Shown one piece after another: positions 1 to 8,267 of a stretch of 56,093 nucleotides of DNA. Made by a program: the position numbers and the translations under genes. The stretch is taken from assembly GCA_022821585.1 (NCBI GenBank), contig JAJEDI010000029.1, positions 1-56,093 of the forward strand, written 5' to 3'. Every line of letters starts with the position of its first letter. The first letter of the stretch is position 1. This stretch comes from Caldilineaceae bacterium (lineage in GTDB: Bacteria; Chloroflexota; Anaerolineae; Caldilineales; Caldilineaceae). Under the pieces are notes generated by a model. That model saw nothing but the letters and a program-made list of their open reading frames with translations. It did not search any database and was not told the origin of the DNA.

Positions 1-59
1 GCTTCCAGCGCAATCCGAAACTTGTAGGCTGCCGAGTGCCGCCGCCGTTTCTTGACCAT
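1..59 (-). CDS. IS3-family transposase OrfA, N-terminal fragment
   Basis: Minus-strand ATG at 59 opens a frame beginning MVKKRRRHSAAYKFRIALE, which runs off the window. A basic start followed by (S/A)xxFKxxxALEA is typical of the helix-turn-helix OrfA of IS3-family transposases, which binds the element ends. A GGAGGGG Shine-Dalgarno sits about 8 nt upstream. Only 19 residues are visible, so activity cannot be judged. It is too short for ordinary ORF calling at this edge. Confidence 0.7.
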   Translation of the reverse strand, partial: MVKKRRRHSAAYKFRIALE

Positions 60-138
60 CGTACTGCCCCTCCACAGGCTTGGTGACTTGCTCCATTATA
101 CACCTTAGCTTGTGGTCCAGTTTTTGGGGCCAAGCTCA
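1..138 (-). mobile_element. IS3-family insertion sequence, left end (cut by window edge)
   Basis: Read on the minus strand, the element tip begins TGAGCTTGGCCCC at position 138. It is followed by a short leader, a GGAGGGG ribosome site and the start of an OrfA-type transposase. A diverged copy of the same end lies at 50486-50595, which shows that this is a repeated mobile sequence. The rest of the element lies outside the window. The IS3 assignment rests on the transposase N-terminus and the tip sequence; the subgroup is not determined. Confidence 0.75.
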
Positions 139-678
139 CATAACCTTTGAAATCGACCCGGCCACATATACAAACAGGAGAACAGTGCAGACCATCGTTA
201 GACCGTTGCTACGATTTGCAGTCACCACAAGTACAAGAAGAGTCAGTACAATCAAGAGAATTAACTCCCCCCAAAATGACAGGACCTCAACACCCATAAA
301 AGCGGCTAGGATGGATGATGGTCCCAGTAGCGAAACGGCTCTGCTTCCAAAAGCGTTAGCTTCTTCAAGGTTTCTTTGCAAGAGGGAGAAAAGCGAGACA
401 CCGGTTGTAATAGCCCATACAGTCGCAGTTACAACAGGGAGTGTCTGCCATAATCCATATTTTCTTCCTACAATTACAGCAATGACTGTGAGGAAAGCAA
501 CATTGGCAAGCAGCCCAGCTATCGGTAACAGAATGATTGGCCTCAGAAACATTGTCAGGAGGTCGTAGACTGACCTCCTGACACCTGCGGATTTCATAAG
601 GAAATATAGCAACAGTGCGGCTATCGGAAAGAAGGTTGCCGCATGTCGGGCATTTAGATCGTGCCATTCGAGAATCAT
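136..678 (-). CDS. multi-pass membrane protein, truncated fifth gene of the CBASS operon
   Basis: A 180-residue, very hydrophobic product with about four to five predicted membrane segments (roughly residues 14-30, 45-70, 78-100, 115-135 and 140-170). No family is recognised. The frame stays open upstream of the annotated ATG to about position 789 and reads like normal protein (DPEYTAAHEQLRTTDDPSEP), but it has no start codon there. The likely start lies in another frame at 833 (see next entry). The stop codon TGA (138-136) is exactly the first three bases of the IS3 tip, so the original C-terminus was lost by insertion. It follows the TIR-SAVED gene and could be an accessory membrane partner; its function is unknown. 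Confidence 0.6.
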   Translation of the reverse strand: MILEWHDLNARHAATFFPIAALLLYFLMKSAGVRRSVYDLLTMFLRPIILLPIAGLLANVAFLTVIAVIVGRKYGLWQTLPVVTATVWAITTGVSLFSLLQRNLEEANAFGSRAVSLLGPSSILAAFMGVEVLSFWGELILLIVLTLLVLVVTANRSNGLTMVCTVLLFVYVAGSISKVM

Positions 679-833
679 TTGGGAAGCTTTTTCGGTAAGA
701 AGTCGTGTATGTGGCTCGCTGGGGTCATCAGTGGTGCGGAGCTGCTCATGAGCAGCTGTGTATTCGGGGTCTCTAAAGGATGCAACATGTTACGCAGAAA
801 GTGCTGGGCGTGCCCGGATTGGTTCATGATCAT
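675..833 (-). pseudogene. frameshifted start of the membrane-protein gene
   Basis: ATG at 833 overlaps the TGA stop of the TIR-SAVED gene (ATGA), the same coupled junction used elsewhere in this operon. The 52-codon frame begins MIMNQSGHAQHFLRNMLHP and then turns into unlikely sequence before stopping at 675. The good frame of the downstream membrane protein overlaps it from about 789 onward. The simplest reading is one gene broken by a single-base indel between 789 and 678. An 18-bp perfect palindrome (740-757, AGCTGCTCATGAGCAGCT) lies in the overlap. Programmed frameshifting is possible, but I see no classic slippery heptamer. Confidence 0.5.
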
Positions 834-2176
834 TTCGGTAGGGAGACTTGCTCAATTGGGCTACAGCCAGCACCCGAGCGTACCACAAGGCTTGGCAAGT
901 ATCTTTGCCTAGCAGAATTACCGTATTCGTCTGGATTGTCCTCCCATTCGTACAGGTGGGCACGGATAGTGTTGAGTGCGCGGCCCAAGAGAAAAGCGAC
1001 TGGCCAAGGACATCGCAACAGCAGATGCACAGTGGTGGTCTGAAACTGGCCAGCCTGTTTGCGTATGAGTTGCGAGGCTTCGCCAATGATTGCTTTCGCA
1101 TCTTCCGAATTGAGGTTGCCGGCCCGGATAGGGCAAACGCGAAACGCGCGTGCGAAACGGCCCTCATTTTCTACGACGAACTCGTCAAAAGCAGTGTTGC
1201 TCGGCGGCGAGCGCAGATCCAGATACACGAGGATCTCTCCGGGCGGCGCACAGTCAGTTGTGACCGCTTTCACTTTCAGCAGCCGGCTCGACACCTCCGG
1301 CACAGGTGCGTTGCCATCGAGAGTCCAGACGCGGCCTTCAGTGTCGATGACTTCTGTGCGTCCAAAAAGGGTGGTGGGTAGCGCGGCTCCAAGTGCATAT
1401 GCGGATGACAGGTGTGCGCCACCGCTCAGTCGCGTGTGCCTAGCGCCCGCGTCCTGGAGAAGCTGAGGAAGCCCCGCGAGGAACAACTGAAGGTCCTCCA
1501 AACCTTGCCGATGCGGCAGACGTTTGCCTCCGATTGGCGGCCGCAGACGCAGAATCAGATCTGCATCGCCCTGTGCTGTGGAAGGCGCAACGCGTGTCTG
1601 TACATCCAGGGTTATCATCCCTCCCACGGCCTTCACATCCTCCTTGATCGCCTGCATGCGTCTCCGGCAGTGTGCATGGGCCGCTTCCGCTTTCTGAGAA
1701 GGCTTCCGCGCCGGTGTCTGGTTGAGGCGTCTCAGTGTCCCCCGAGCCTGTTTCAGGAGTTGGTCGGGCGCGTCAAAGTCAAGTTCCCCATTCGGGTGAT
1801 CGATTAAAGACATCACCGATAGCGTGAAAGCCGGGTTCTTCTCAAGTTCAAGCAGCACTGGCAGTTCGACTTCACGCACGATTCTGGAAAATCTTATTTC
1901 GGGTGTCACCAGCAGAACTGCTCCCGAGAGACCAGATTCGAGTGCCTCAGCGAGACGATGCTCTGTATCGCCCGGCGGCAGATCACTTCGGTCGTGCCAG
2001 ACCGAGACGCCAGCGGCTCGCAATGCCCATGCAATGTCAGTGGCGTGCGTGGAACCGTCGCTCTGGCGGTAGGAGATAAAAACGGGTCCACGAGGATCGA
2101 CAGTGTCACGGCCAGCCTGGCTTGGGCGGTGTCCACCAAATCGGCGGAGGAGATTCTGCAGTCTACTACACGCCAT
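830..2176 (-). CDS. CBASS effector, TIR-SAVED fusion
   Basis: 448 residues. Residues about 31-140 form a TIR domain: VFISYRQSDG strand, VSVWHD and LPPGD loop, and REVELPVLL helix with the probable NAD-cleaving glutamate (E102 or E104). Residues about 200-448 form a SAVED cyclic-oligonucleotide sensor, ending in PWPVAFLLGRAL and YLPSLVVRSG motifs. In the known family, a cyclic trinucleotide binds SAVED, the proteins stack, and the TIR domain destroys NAD+, halting phage infection. The start at 2176 is preferred over the in-frame upstream codon at 2194 because GAGGAGA lies just before it. It overlaps the end of cap3 by 11 bases. The domain assignment is confident; the exact nucleotide ligand is not known from sequence. 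Confidence 0.9.
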   Translation of the reverse strand: MACSRLQNLLRRFGGHRPSQAGRDTVDPRGPVFISYRQSDGSTHATDIAWALRAAGVSVWHDRSDLPPGDTEHRLAEALESGLSGAVLLVTPEIRFSRIVREVELPVLLELEKNPAFTLSVMSLIDHPNGELDFDAPDQLLKQARGTLRRLNQTPARKPSQKAEAAHAHCRRRMQAIKEDVKAVGGMITLDVQTRVAPSTAQGDADLILRLRPPIGGKRLPHRQGLEDLQLFLAGLPQLLQDAGARHTRLSGGAHLSSAYALGAALPTTLFGRTEVIDTEGRVWTLDGNAPVPEVSSRLLKVKAVTTDCAPPGEILVYLDLRSPPSNTAFDEFVVENEGRFARAFRVCPIRAGNLNSEDAKAIIGEASQLIRKQAGQFQTTTVHLLLRCPWPVAFLLGRALNTIRAHLYEWEDNPDEYGNSARQRYLPSLVVRSGAGCSPIEQVSLPK

Positions 2177-2648
2177 AGGTCTCCTCTTTTGCACGGACCA
2201 ATCTGCCGTTGATGAGTACCCAGACTCCTACCCGCCAATCAGCTCTGCTGCGAGCCACAATTATTAGGATTGGATTGGGGCAGCAATACGCAGCGTCGTT
2301 CCCGATTTCTGCCATCTGGCGCCGGTCCTGGCGGGATGGGCTCGTTAGTCCTCTTGGATGGGAATGCCATTCTCCAAGGTAATACTGTTGTTCGGGCCAC
2401 CTCTGTTGCAGCGCCTTCCTCAACCCTGTGTTTCGAGTGAATTCTGTTGGCGTTAACTTCGATCCTTGCGGCGGCCCTAGCGCTTCGTTCACATGCGCAA
2501 GCGTCCCATCGGCAGTATAGAAGCCAACGAGTATACCTCCGGTCTCCAAATGGGCCGCTTGTTCGCAAAAAGACAGCATGGCTGTAAGGGCCATTTCACC
2601 TATCTCGACATGCGGAAAGACATTCTCATCCACATTCAGAGCCGCCAT
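2166..2648 (-). CDS. cap3: Cap3, JAMM/MPN metallopeptidase of type II CBASS
   Basis: 160 residues with a complete JAMM motif: E35 in ETGGIL, H95-S-H97, S105 and D108 (HxH-x7-SxxD). JAMM enzymes are zinc isopeptidases; Cap3 proteins cut the CD-NTase off the target to which Cap2 has joined it, resetting the system. The start at 2648 overlaps the cap2 stop (TGATG). An in-frame ATG at 2783 lies inside cap2 and is less likely. The length fits the family. Placement between cap2 and the effector matches type II operons. Confidence 0.88.
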   Translation of the reverse strand: MAALNVDENVFPHVEIGEMALTAMLSFCEQAAHLETGGILVGFYTADGTLAHVNEALGPPQGSKLTPTEFTRNTGLRKALQQRWPEQQYYLGEWHSHPRGLTSPSRQDRRQMAEIGNDAAYCCPNPILIIVARSRADWRVGVWVLINGRLVRAKEETYGV

Positions 2649-4462
2649 CAGTTGATTTCTTGTCGAGAGACGCCCCCGAAACTGTCCTCCCTGACCCATT
2701 TGAACATCGAGCCACGGAGACCTGAATCGGACTGCATCACAAGACGCTCCAGTTCCTTTGCTCCCATTGCTGCCATCATCCATACATCATCACTCCGTCC
2801 GGGAAACACCGGATACCAACACCCCGGACCCTCCCCCACCATTTCTCGTGCAGGATGGTTCGCCAAGTCCTCTTCTTCGGATGGGCGCAGAAGGTTCACC
2901 ACGCTATCCCGGGTGAATTTCCTACAGGAAGCGCCGACAACATACAGTCTGTGGACATACCATCCTAAGGAGAGAGACACTACATAGGCATCTTCGGGCC
3001 AAGGATAATTTTCAATAGCGTACAAGGTATTCTCCTCTGCAGTACAGTCGACGACGAGATCGCAAGCGGAAGCCAGTTCTCTCTGTTCCGGCGTAATCGC
3101 CGGGAAAACTGAAGGGATGATGGCGACCTTGACGTGGGCGGAGGTGGACTGCAGTCGTGTTGCCAGAGCCATCGCCTTCCCTGCTCCTACGTCCTGGATA
3201 CCCAGGGTGTGGCGGGCCAAGTTTCCCTGTTCAACCAGATCGGCGTCACAGATTGTCAGGCGCTTGAGGCCTCCACGAACCAGGAGTTCCGCAACGGCTG
3301 AGCCGAGCGCTCCTGCGCCGATGATGAGAACATTTCTGTTCGCGACCTCAGGGGCAAACCGCCCGCGTGCGTGTGAATTGGCCGGGCTCCAGTTCTCTGA
3401 TCGAATCCAGCAGAGCTTGCTGTCGGAGACGATCGTATGTTGATCGGCCATCCTCCACCCGGCCTTATTCTTGCGGAAACCATTAGGAACCCAGCGTCCC
3501 AATACGGGAAGGCGGAGCGCTTGCCAATGGAGCTGGACCGGGTTGCCTCCGATAATCTCCGGAATCGGAAATCCAATCAGGAGCAGGTGACGGCGGCCGT
3601 CGCGAAGGCTGGCAGGAAATGGGAGAACGATGTCATCAAAGGAGAGTCCTTGCTCCTGCATCGCATGCCGAAGTTCCCCGTAGGTAACGGGAACTTGCCA
3701 AGGACCGACTCGCGGTGTCGAATCAAGCAGGATCCATTTGGCGATATCGGCCGGCGACGCAGCGGCATTCGCTATTGTTGTGCCCCAAGTGACGGAGCGG
3801 AAGCTTTCGCCTGTGTGCGATTGAAATTGATCGACAACGAGGGTGTCACCCGCCGGAAGCGTCAAGCGGCGCAGGCGGGCCAGCCCGCTCCGGTGATTTT
3901 CGTTTGGGATGGATTGAAAGGAACCTTGGTCTTCGGAGAACACGAATCGCAGCGCGTTCCCTCCGGGGAAGTCTGGCAGTTCGAACGGCGCGTCGTTTGC
4001 CCCTAAAGTGCCTTCAGACGCGAGCGTGATCCACAACAGCGCGCGCTCAACGTGCCAGATAAGGCGCGCTTCCAGGCTCAGGGGCTCCTCCCGTTGGGAG
4101 AGTCGACCAAGGACACTCTCGGGGGTGGTGGTGCAAATCTTGCCGGCTCTCCAAGGGCATGATTTTTCCGAAGGAGCGTTGTATAGCTGGTGTGGGAATG
4201 TCGACTTGATCCCTCCATTCATCGCAGGATAAATCGAAACATCTCCCCCTGCGTCCCTATCTTCGATGACCACGCACCAATCCGTTGCAGACGGCAGCAA
4301 CCCGTTAGCAATATTCACCGTGAGGCGGCATCTCAGGAACCAACTCTCCGTCTCATTGTGCCAAGCAAGGTCGTCAAGCAGGCGATATCCGGGGATTCCT
4401 TCCAGAGACCTGCGAGCGCTAAGCAGGGCTTCGGATGGTTGGAGTGAAGCCAAGTCAGGCAA
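2648..4462 (-). CDS. cap2: Cap2, E2-E1 ubiquitin-transfer-like fusion
   Basis: About 604 residues. The N-terminal part (about 1-150) is E2-like, with candidate cysteine C110 in WRAGKICTTTP. A linker region follows, then a ThiF/E1 adenylation domain from about 375 with GAGALG (382-387), DADLVEQGNLARH, and a candidate E1 cysteine C548 in GEGPGCWYP. Cap2 activates the C-terminus of the CD-NTase and conjugates it to cell targets, priming signal synthesis. The open frame extends to an ATG at 4597 inside the CD-NTase gene, but homology-like sequence starts only near 4462. A TTG there, overlapping the upstream stop, is my preferred start; this choice is uncertain. Confidence 0.87.
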   Translation of the reverse strand: MPDLASLQPSEALLSARRSLEGIPGYRLLDDLAWHNETESWFLRCRLTVNIANGLLPSATDWCVVIEDRDAGGDVSIYPAMNGGIKSTFPHQLYNAPSEKSCPWRAGKICTTTPESVLGRLSQREEPLSLEARLIWHVERALLWITLASEGTLGANDAPFELPDFPGGNALRFVFSEDQGSFQSIPNENHRSGLARLRRLTLPAGDTLVVDQFQSHTGESFRSVTWGTTIANAAASPADIAKWILLDSTPRVGPWQVPVTYGELRHAMQEQGLSFDDIVLPFPASLRDGRRHLLLIGFPIPEIIGGNPVQLHWQALRLPVLGRWVPNGFRKNKAGWRMADQHTIVSDSKLCWIRSENWSPANSHARGRFAPEVANRNVLIIGAGALGSAVAELLVRGGLKRLTICDADLVEQGNLARHTLGIQDVGAGKAMALATRLQSTSAHVKVAIIPSVFPAITPEQRELASACDLVVDCTAEENTLYAIENYPWPEDAYVVSLSLGWYVHRLYVVGASCRKFTRDSVVNLLRPSEEEDLANHPAREMVGEGPGCWYPVFPGRSDDVWMMAAMGAKELERLVMQSDSGLRGSMFKWVREDSFGGVSRQEIN

Positions 4463-5534
4463 ACCTAGCCTTTCTCGGCTCCGCCGGCTGGCTGGGCTTT
4501 TGAAATGTCTTGGAGGCTGGGGCGTTATTCGATGGCGGAAAGACATTGCCGAAAATGCCGATCCAACCTCTGGCGCTAGACGCTTGGTCCGGATCATCGA
4601 AGGCTGCCCTTGCCTTCGTCGCGCACGCCTTTACTGAATCGTAGAACTCCCTGAAACAGTCTGGCGGCACTCGCTGGAACACGTTGTTGGAAGGGATACC
4701 AACATCGGCAATGAAGGGGGTCGTGCCTTGATGCACATTATAGGCGTAGGCATCGCGAATCCCTTCCAGGACCAGGGTGACCCCTTCGGCTACACTTTCT
4801 AAACCATCAGGACAATGCAGTCCAACCAGACACTCAGTGAGGTAACCTTTGGGGAGCCCTTTTCGACCAGAACTCTCCCATGTCCACCACCATTTTAGGG
4901 CTTTGACGACGTTTACGTAGTGGCCATCGGTCTTGCGGTTTTTGTCGTGGGTCCATTCTATATGTGAGATGGGATCGGTCTGTTCCCATCTGCCGGCATC
5001 GCGGTCGGGGATGAGCAGGGGCTCGCTCTTCCATTCCCCGTCTGGAAATGACGGGCCCTTTACGATCTTCCATTCAGGATGGGCCTCCACCGAGAATTCG
5101 GATCCGAAAACTTCTGACTTCAGGACGTCCTTGAGCGTTCCCGATGGTGCAGCGGTTATGACGAGATCAAGGCTGATCTTTTCAAGCGATATACCTATCG
5201 ATCGGCCCTGCCGTCGGTAGTTTCCGCGGTAACGGCTGTCCTTGCTCAAGACTTGGCAAAAGTGTTCTTGAACCTGAGCGGGTGTCCAATTGATCGGGTC
5301 GAGGCTGGTGACCAAAACCACATCCACATCGGCCTTTGAGCCGTTCACAGGGCGGATCAGCGTACTCCTTCGGTAGCTGCCCTGCAAGAAGGTGGTGACT
5401 ACGATGTCTTTCAGTTCTGAATCGTTAACCAAGGTCTCTCGTAATTCCGTGTGAGCCCCGACGCACATATCCAGAAGATCCTGTGAAGGGCGGATCTTGG
5501 TGAGCATGTCATTGAAGTAGCTGGGTAGTTCCAT
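4455..5534 (-). CDS. CD-NTase, cyclic-oligonucleotide synthase of CBASS
   Basis: 359 residues of the cGAS/DncV-like nucleotidyltransferase superfamily. The active site is visible as GSYRRST (52-58), D69 and D71 in ADVDVVLV, and D123 in ISLDLVI. It makes a cyclic oligonucleotide after phage infection; the SAVED effector downstream suggests a cyclic trinucleotide (inference). The flexible basic tail ending PRKARFA is what a Cap2 substrate needs, since the terminal residue is the point of conjugation. CGGAGGC lies just before the ATG. It is the first gene of the operon. Confidence 0.9.
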   Translation of the reverse strand: MELPSYFNDMLTKIRPSQDLLDMCVGAHTELRETLVNDSELKDIVVTTFLQGSYRRSTLIRPVNGSKADVDVVLVTSLDPINWTPAQVQEHFCQVLSKDSRYRGNYRRQGRSIGISLEKISLDLVITAAPSGTLKDVLKSEVFGSEFSVEAHPEWKIVKGPSFPDGEWKSEPLLIPDRDAGRWEQTDPISHIEWTHDKNRKTDGHYVNVVKALKWWWTWESSGRKGLPKGYLTECLVGLHCPDGLESVAEGVTLVLEGIRDAYAYNVHQGTTPFIADVGIPSNNVFQRVPPDCFREFYDSVKACATKARAAFDDPDQASSARGWIGIFGNVFPPSNNAPASKTFQKPSQPAEPRKARFA

Positions 5535-5624
5535 AGTATGCCTCCGAGTTCAAATGAATCTAATGATGGGATCGCGTCTTCCCTGTGGCAGTCTGCATAT
5601 CAAGCCGTCGACGAATCTGGCCGT
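5535..5624. other. gap before the CBASS operon
   Basis: A 90-bp spacer between the HigA-like gene and the CD-NTase. It must hold the CBASS promoter or be part of a longer transcript from the toxin-antitoxin pair. I see no strong -10/-35 pair and no terminator. Confidence 0.4.
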
Positions 5625-6851
5625 TCAGTCATCTCGGTCCTTCTCAAACTGACAACCAACTTCCCCCTTCCCGACGAATTGGGACAACAAACGATAATTG
5701 CTATTCTCGTAGCGGACCCGGCCGGCGACGATCGCCATGTGGACTTCCGCCTCCCGGGAGAGGTTGTAGACAGCCATGGGTGAAGGGTTCTCGCGAGCCG
5801 GACTGGATTCCCACAGGTCTGGCGGAATAAGCGCGTCTCTCGCCCCTTCATCGGCTTGTCTTTCCAATTCATTCGGTTCCAAGTTCAGATCATCGATAAA
5901 AGCGTTGTCTTCGTTGGTTTCCAAGTGAAGACGCACGTGGGCCAATTCGTGCATCAGGGTGAACCAGAAATTGTCAATGCGGTCGTAGCGGAGCGTGAGC
6001 CCAATGACTGGCGGTCCATCACCGAGGCGCAGGGCGGCGCCGTCCAGATAGGTGCGCGGAAGGTGCTTCTCGACAACGAGTGCGATCCCATGTCGGGCCA
6101 GAAAATTCCGCGCCTGCAGAGGACCATCTTTGGCCAGGCTGAATCTGGCAACCTGGCGCATGAATGCTTCGTCCACGACATCCGGGTTGAAGTCAACCTG
6201 GGGAGCGCTCTTGTTGGCTACGCCCAGGACGTACCAGCACCAGGCCGTGAGCGCGTAGAGATTCGTCTTGGCGTTAATTCGACGATGGCTGTTCTCACGG
6301 AACAGAGCGGCTGTCGCTATGTCCAAGCCGCCAGCCGGTTCCACCAGTTCTTGGAACATATCGTCCAGATAATCCGGGATATTGCGGTAAGCTGAAACCC
6401 ACTCACGTTTTATCATTTCGTTCCAAGGAAAACGGCTCAGGTCGCTCCCTTTCAGGGTGGGGGCAAATTCTGCGCCTGGTTGCTTCAGAAGTACGTCGGC
6501 TGGAATCCCGAGATGCTCATGAAGAGCCCGTGCCATAGACATGGTAATGTCCCGTTTACCGGATAGGACTTCTGAGACCTTTGCGCGGCTACCAATGTAA
6601 GGGATGAGGTCTCGCTGCGTCAGGTTGGCTTGATCCATACGAAATTTGATTGCGGAAATCGGGTCCGGGAAACCGACGGGAACCGTCTTGGATTCGTATG
6701 ACTTCACCAGTTCGACGAGAACCTCGAGCTCGTCGCTTTCGCGTGTGCCTTCTTCGGCATCGAAAATTTCGTCGATTCGTGCCAGTGCTTGCCTGTGATC
6801 TTCCTCTGTTCGAATGAGTTTGATGAAATGGCCTGCGTCGTCTTTTTTCAT
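5625..6851 (-). CDS. HigA-like antitoxin fused to ImmA/IrrE metallopeptidase
   Basis: 408 residues. An XRE/Cro helix-turn-helix lies at about 72-115 (FRMDQANLTQRDLIPYIG). An ImmA/IrrE-type zinc peptidase domain follows, with HELAH at 301-305 and downstream acidic residues. It follows the HigB gene by 37 bp. Such proteins probably bind their own operator and neutralise HigB; the peptidase part may allow controlled loss of repression (inference). A paralogue of identical length (408 residues) with very similar sequence lies at 52084-53310. Confidence 0.85.
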   Translation of the reverse strand: MKKDDAGHFIKLIRTEEDHRQALARIDEIFDAEEGTRESDELEVLVELVKSYESKTVPVGFPDPISAIKFRMDQANLTQRDLIPYIGSRAKVSEVLSGKRDITMSMARALHEHLGIPADVLLKQPGAEFAPTLKGSDLSRFPWNEMIKREWVSAYRNIPDYLDDMFQELVEPAGGLDIATAALFRENSHRRINAKTNLYALTAWCWYVLGVANKSAPQVDFNPDVVDEAFMRQVARFSLAKDGPLQARNFLARHGIALVVEKHLPRTYLDGAALRLGDGPPVIGLTLRYDRIDNFWFTLMHELAHVRLHLETNEDNAFIDDLNLEPNELERQADEGARDALIPPDLWESSPARENPSPMAVYNLSREAEVHMAIVAGRVRYENSNYRLLSQFVGKGEVGCQFEKDRDD

Positions 6852-6888
6852 GCGTTCCGGCCTCCTTTGGACTTATTGGTGACCCGCT

Positions 6889-7182
6889 TTACACCTCCTC
6901 AGCAATGATATCGTCGCAATCTCCTTGTGTGCCGAAGGATTTTACAAAAACGATATCCTTCTGAAAGTTGATCCTCGCCACCAGTCGATATCTATTTCTC
7001 TTAATGTTGAAGACCACGAGATCTCCGCAAACAGTACAGGCATTGGGAAATTGTTCTTTCAACTCGACCGGTGTTTTCCAGACTCCATCTTCCATTTCGC
7101 TGCACCAAGCGCGAAGTGGGCTACGGGCGTCGGCGCATCTCTTGCTTGCGTTGACAAGAACAGACTTGTTGACGATTTCCAC
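6889..7182 (-). CDS. HigB-type toxin (RelE superfamily mRNA interferase)
   Basis: 97 residues using a GTG start at 7182. The family pattern is clear: ARSPLRAWCSEME, then GDLVVFNIKRNRYRLVARI, then FVKSFGTQGDCD near the end. HigB toxins cut mRNA on the ribosome. The frame extends upstream to an ATG at 7242, but the extra 20 residues match nothing in the family, and the paralogue at 53313-53606 is also exactly 97 residues, so GTG with AGGGAC upstream is preferred. Toxin-first order is normal for higBA. Confidence 0.8.
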   Translation of the reverse strand: MEIVNKSVLVNASKRCADARSPLRAWCSEMEDGVWKTPVELKEQFPNACTVCGDLVVFNIKRNRYRLVARINFQKDIVFVKSFGTQGDCDDIIAEEV

Positions 7183-7422
7183 AACAGTCCCTACATGGGG
7201 AATTAGTAATATGCTCCCAAATGTATCACATAAATCTGGCATTCCAAAACTTGGGTTGGCAGCGATTGCGAATTCGGGTCCCTCGTCCTAGCCGACACGC
7301 ATACCCTCGGCTGATTCCTCGCTTTCCACTGGTGACTGCAGCTGCCTTGTCGCGCTGGATGCGGGCTCTGACGCCCGTGCTCCTAGTGGGAGTGCGACTG
7401 GTTAGGACGCGCCATGCCGCCC
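7183..7422. other. intergenic sequence upstream of HigB
   Basis: No gene found. On the minus strand TTGGAA, 16 bases, then TACATT could be the higBA promoter and would fall inside the upstream extension of HigB, supporting the GTG start. The evidence is weak. Confidence 0.3.
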
Positions 7423-7690
7423 AGGACAATCGCATCAATAACAGTGATATAATAGCCCTACGCCAAAATACGAATAGGCATTGCTGAGAGCGTGTCATCA
7501 TGAAGCCATGACTCCCGCTAGCTGGGAATCTGAAGGCGAAGCAGGGCCCTTGCAAGAATCTAAGCTGCCCATAACCCAACAAAGACACCAAGGAATCGTG
7601 CTCGAAGTCAAGCGCAAAAGACCAAGACTAGGAAAACTGCCCGCTCTGCCCCGACTTAACCCGACTCAACCCGACCCTAACCGTCCGGAC
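7423..7690 (+). repeat. decamer cassette copy 1
   Basis: The conserved head holds CAGTGATATAATAGCC (TATAAT at 7448-7453) and CATCATGAAGCCATGACTC. At 203 bp after the TATAAT lies an array of 10-bp units in exact register: CCGACTTAAC / CCGACTCAAC / CCGACCCTAA / CCGTCCGGAC (7651-7690). Cassettes 2-4 share the head but have different decamers. A 10-bp period is not a codon multiple, so the array is not coding. The homology with copy 4 continues to about 8066. Confidence 0.8.
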
Positions 7691-8070
7691 CCGACCCCCT
7701 GCCCCCCACCGCCAGCTTACCGGCATAAGTCTGTCGTCTGTTAGAGCAGTGGATGAGCATCGTAGAGAACTTTCCAGAACCGGGAACAGGCTCCAGACAC
7801 GCAAAACCTGATTCAAAAGCGTAACCACAACAAGGACCAGAAAGAAATCACCCGCTTTTACCCTACTTTGCCGCCCTTACCGCTTTTTCGGCCATATTCC
7901 CGCCAAAACACGCCCCGCCATGTAAAGGTTCGTACAACTCTCGCAGATACTGGAATGAGACCCCCGGCGCCAGCCAAGCCCTGACTGCAGCCCATCACCT
8001 GAATCACGTAAATCACAGTTCAGACATCAACCAAACACTCGTAATCTCTCGTAAGCTCTCGTCCAACACA
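7691..8070 (+). repeat. downstream part of cassette 1 with second and third decamer slots
   Basis: This stretch is homologous to 9563-9935. It holds a degenerate second array (CCGCTTTTAC / CCTACTTTGC / CGCCCTTACC, about 7849-7880) and a third array of AACTCTCGTA-type units (8033-8062). In copy 4 the second slot instead holds CCGACTTAAT units, so the array sequence has changed while the flanks are kept. No gene is apparent. Confidence 0.65.
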
Positions 8071-8267
8071 CAGACGAGAAGGCCAGTGACCCACCATCAA
8101 GACAATCGGTCCACGATGAATGAAATGCGCGCAACAGCACCCAAGGCTTTCCTGCGCAGCATAACTTGACCATTTTGCCCCGCACAGCTCTCAACCTCTT
8201 ACGCAGACAGAAAAGCGCCCTGAAGTGGGCCCCAAAGACTGGACCACCGCGCCCGGCAGTGCAAATG

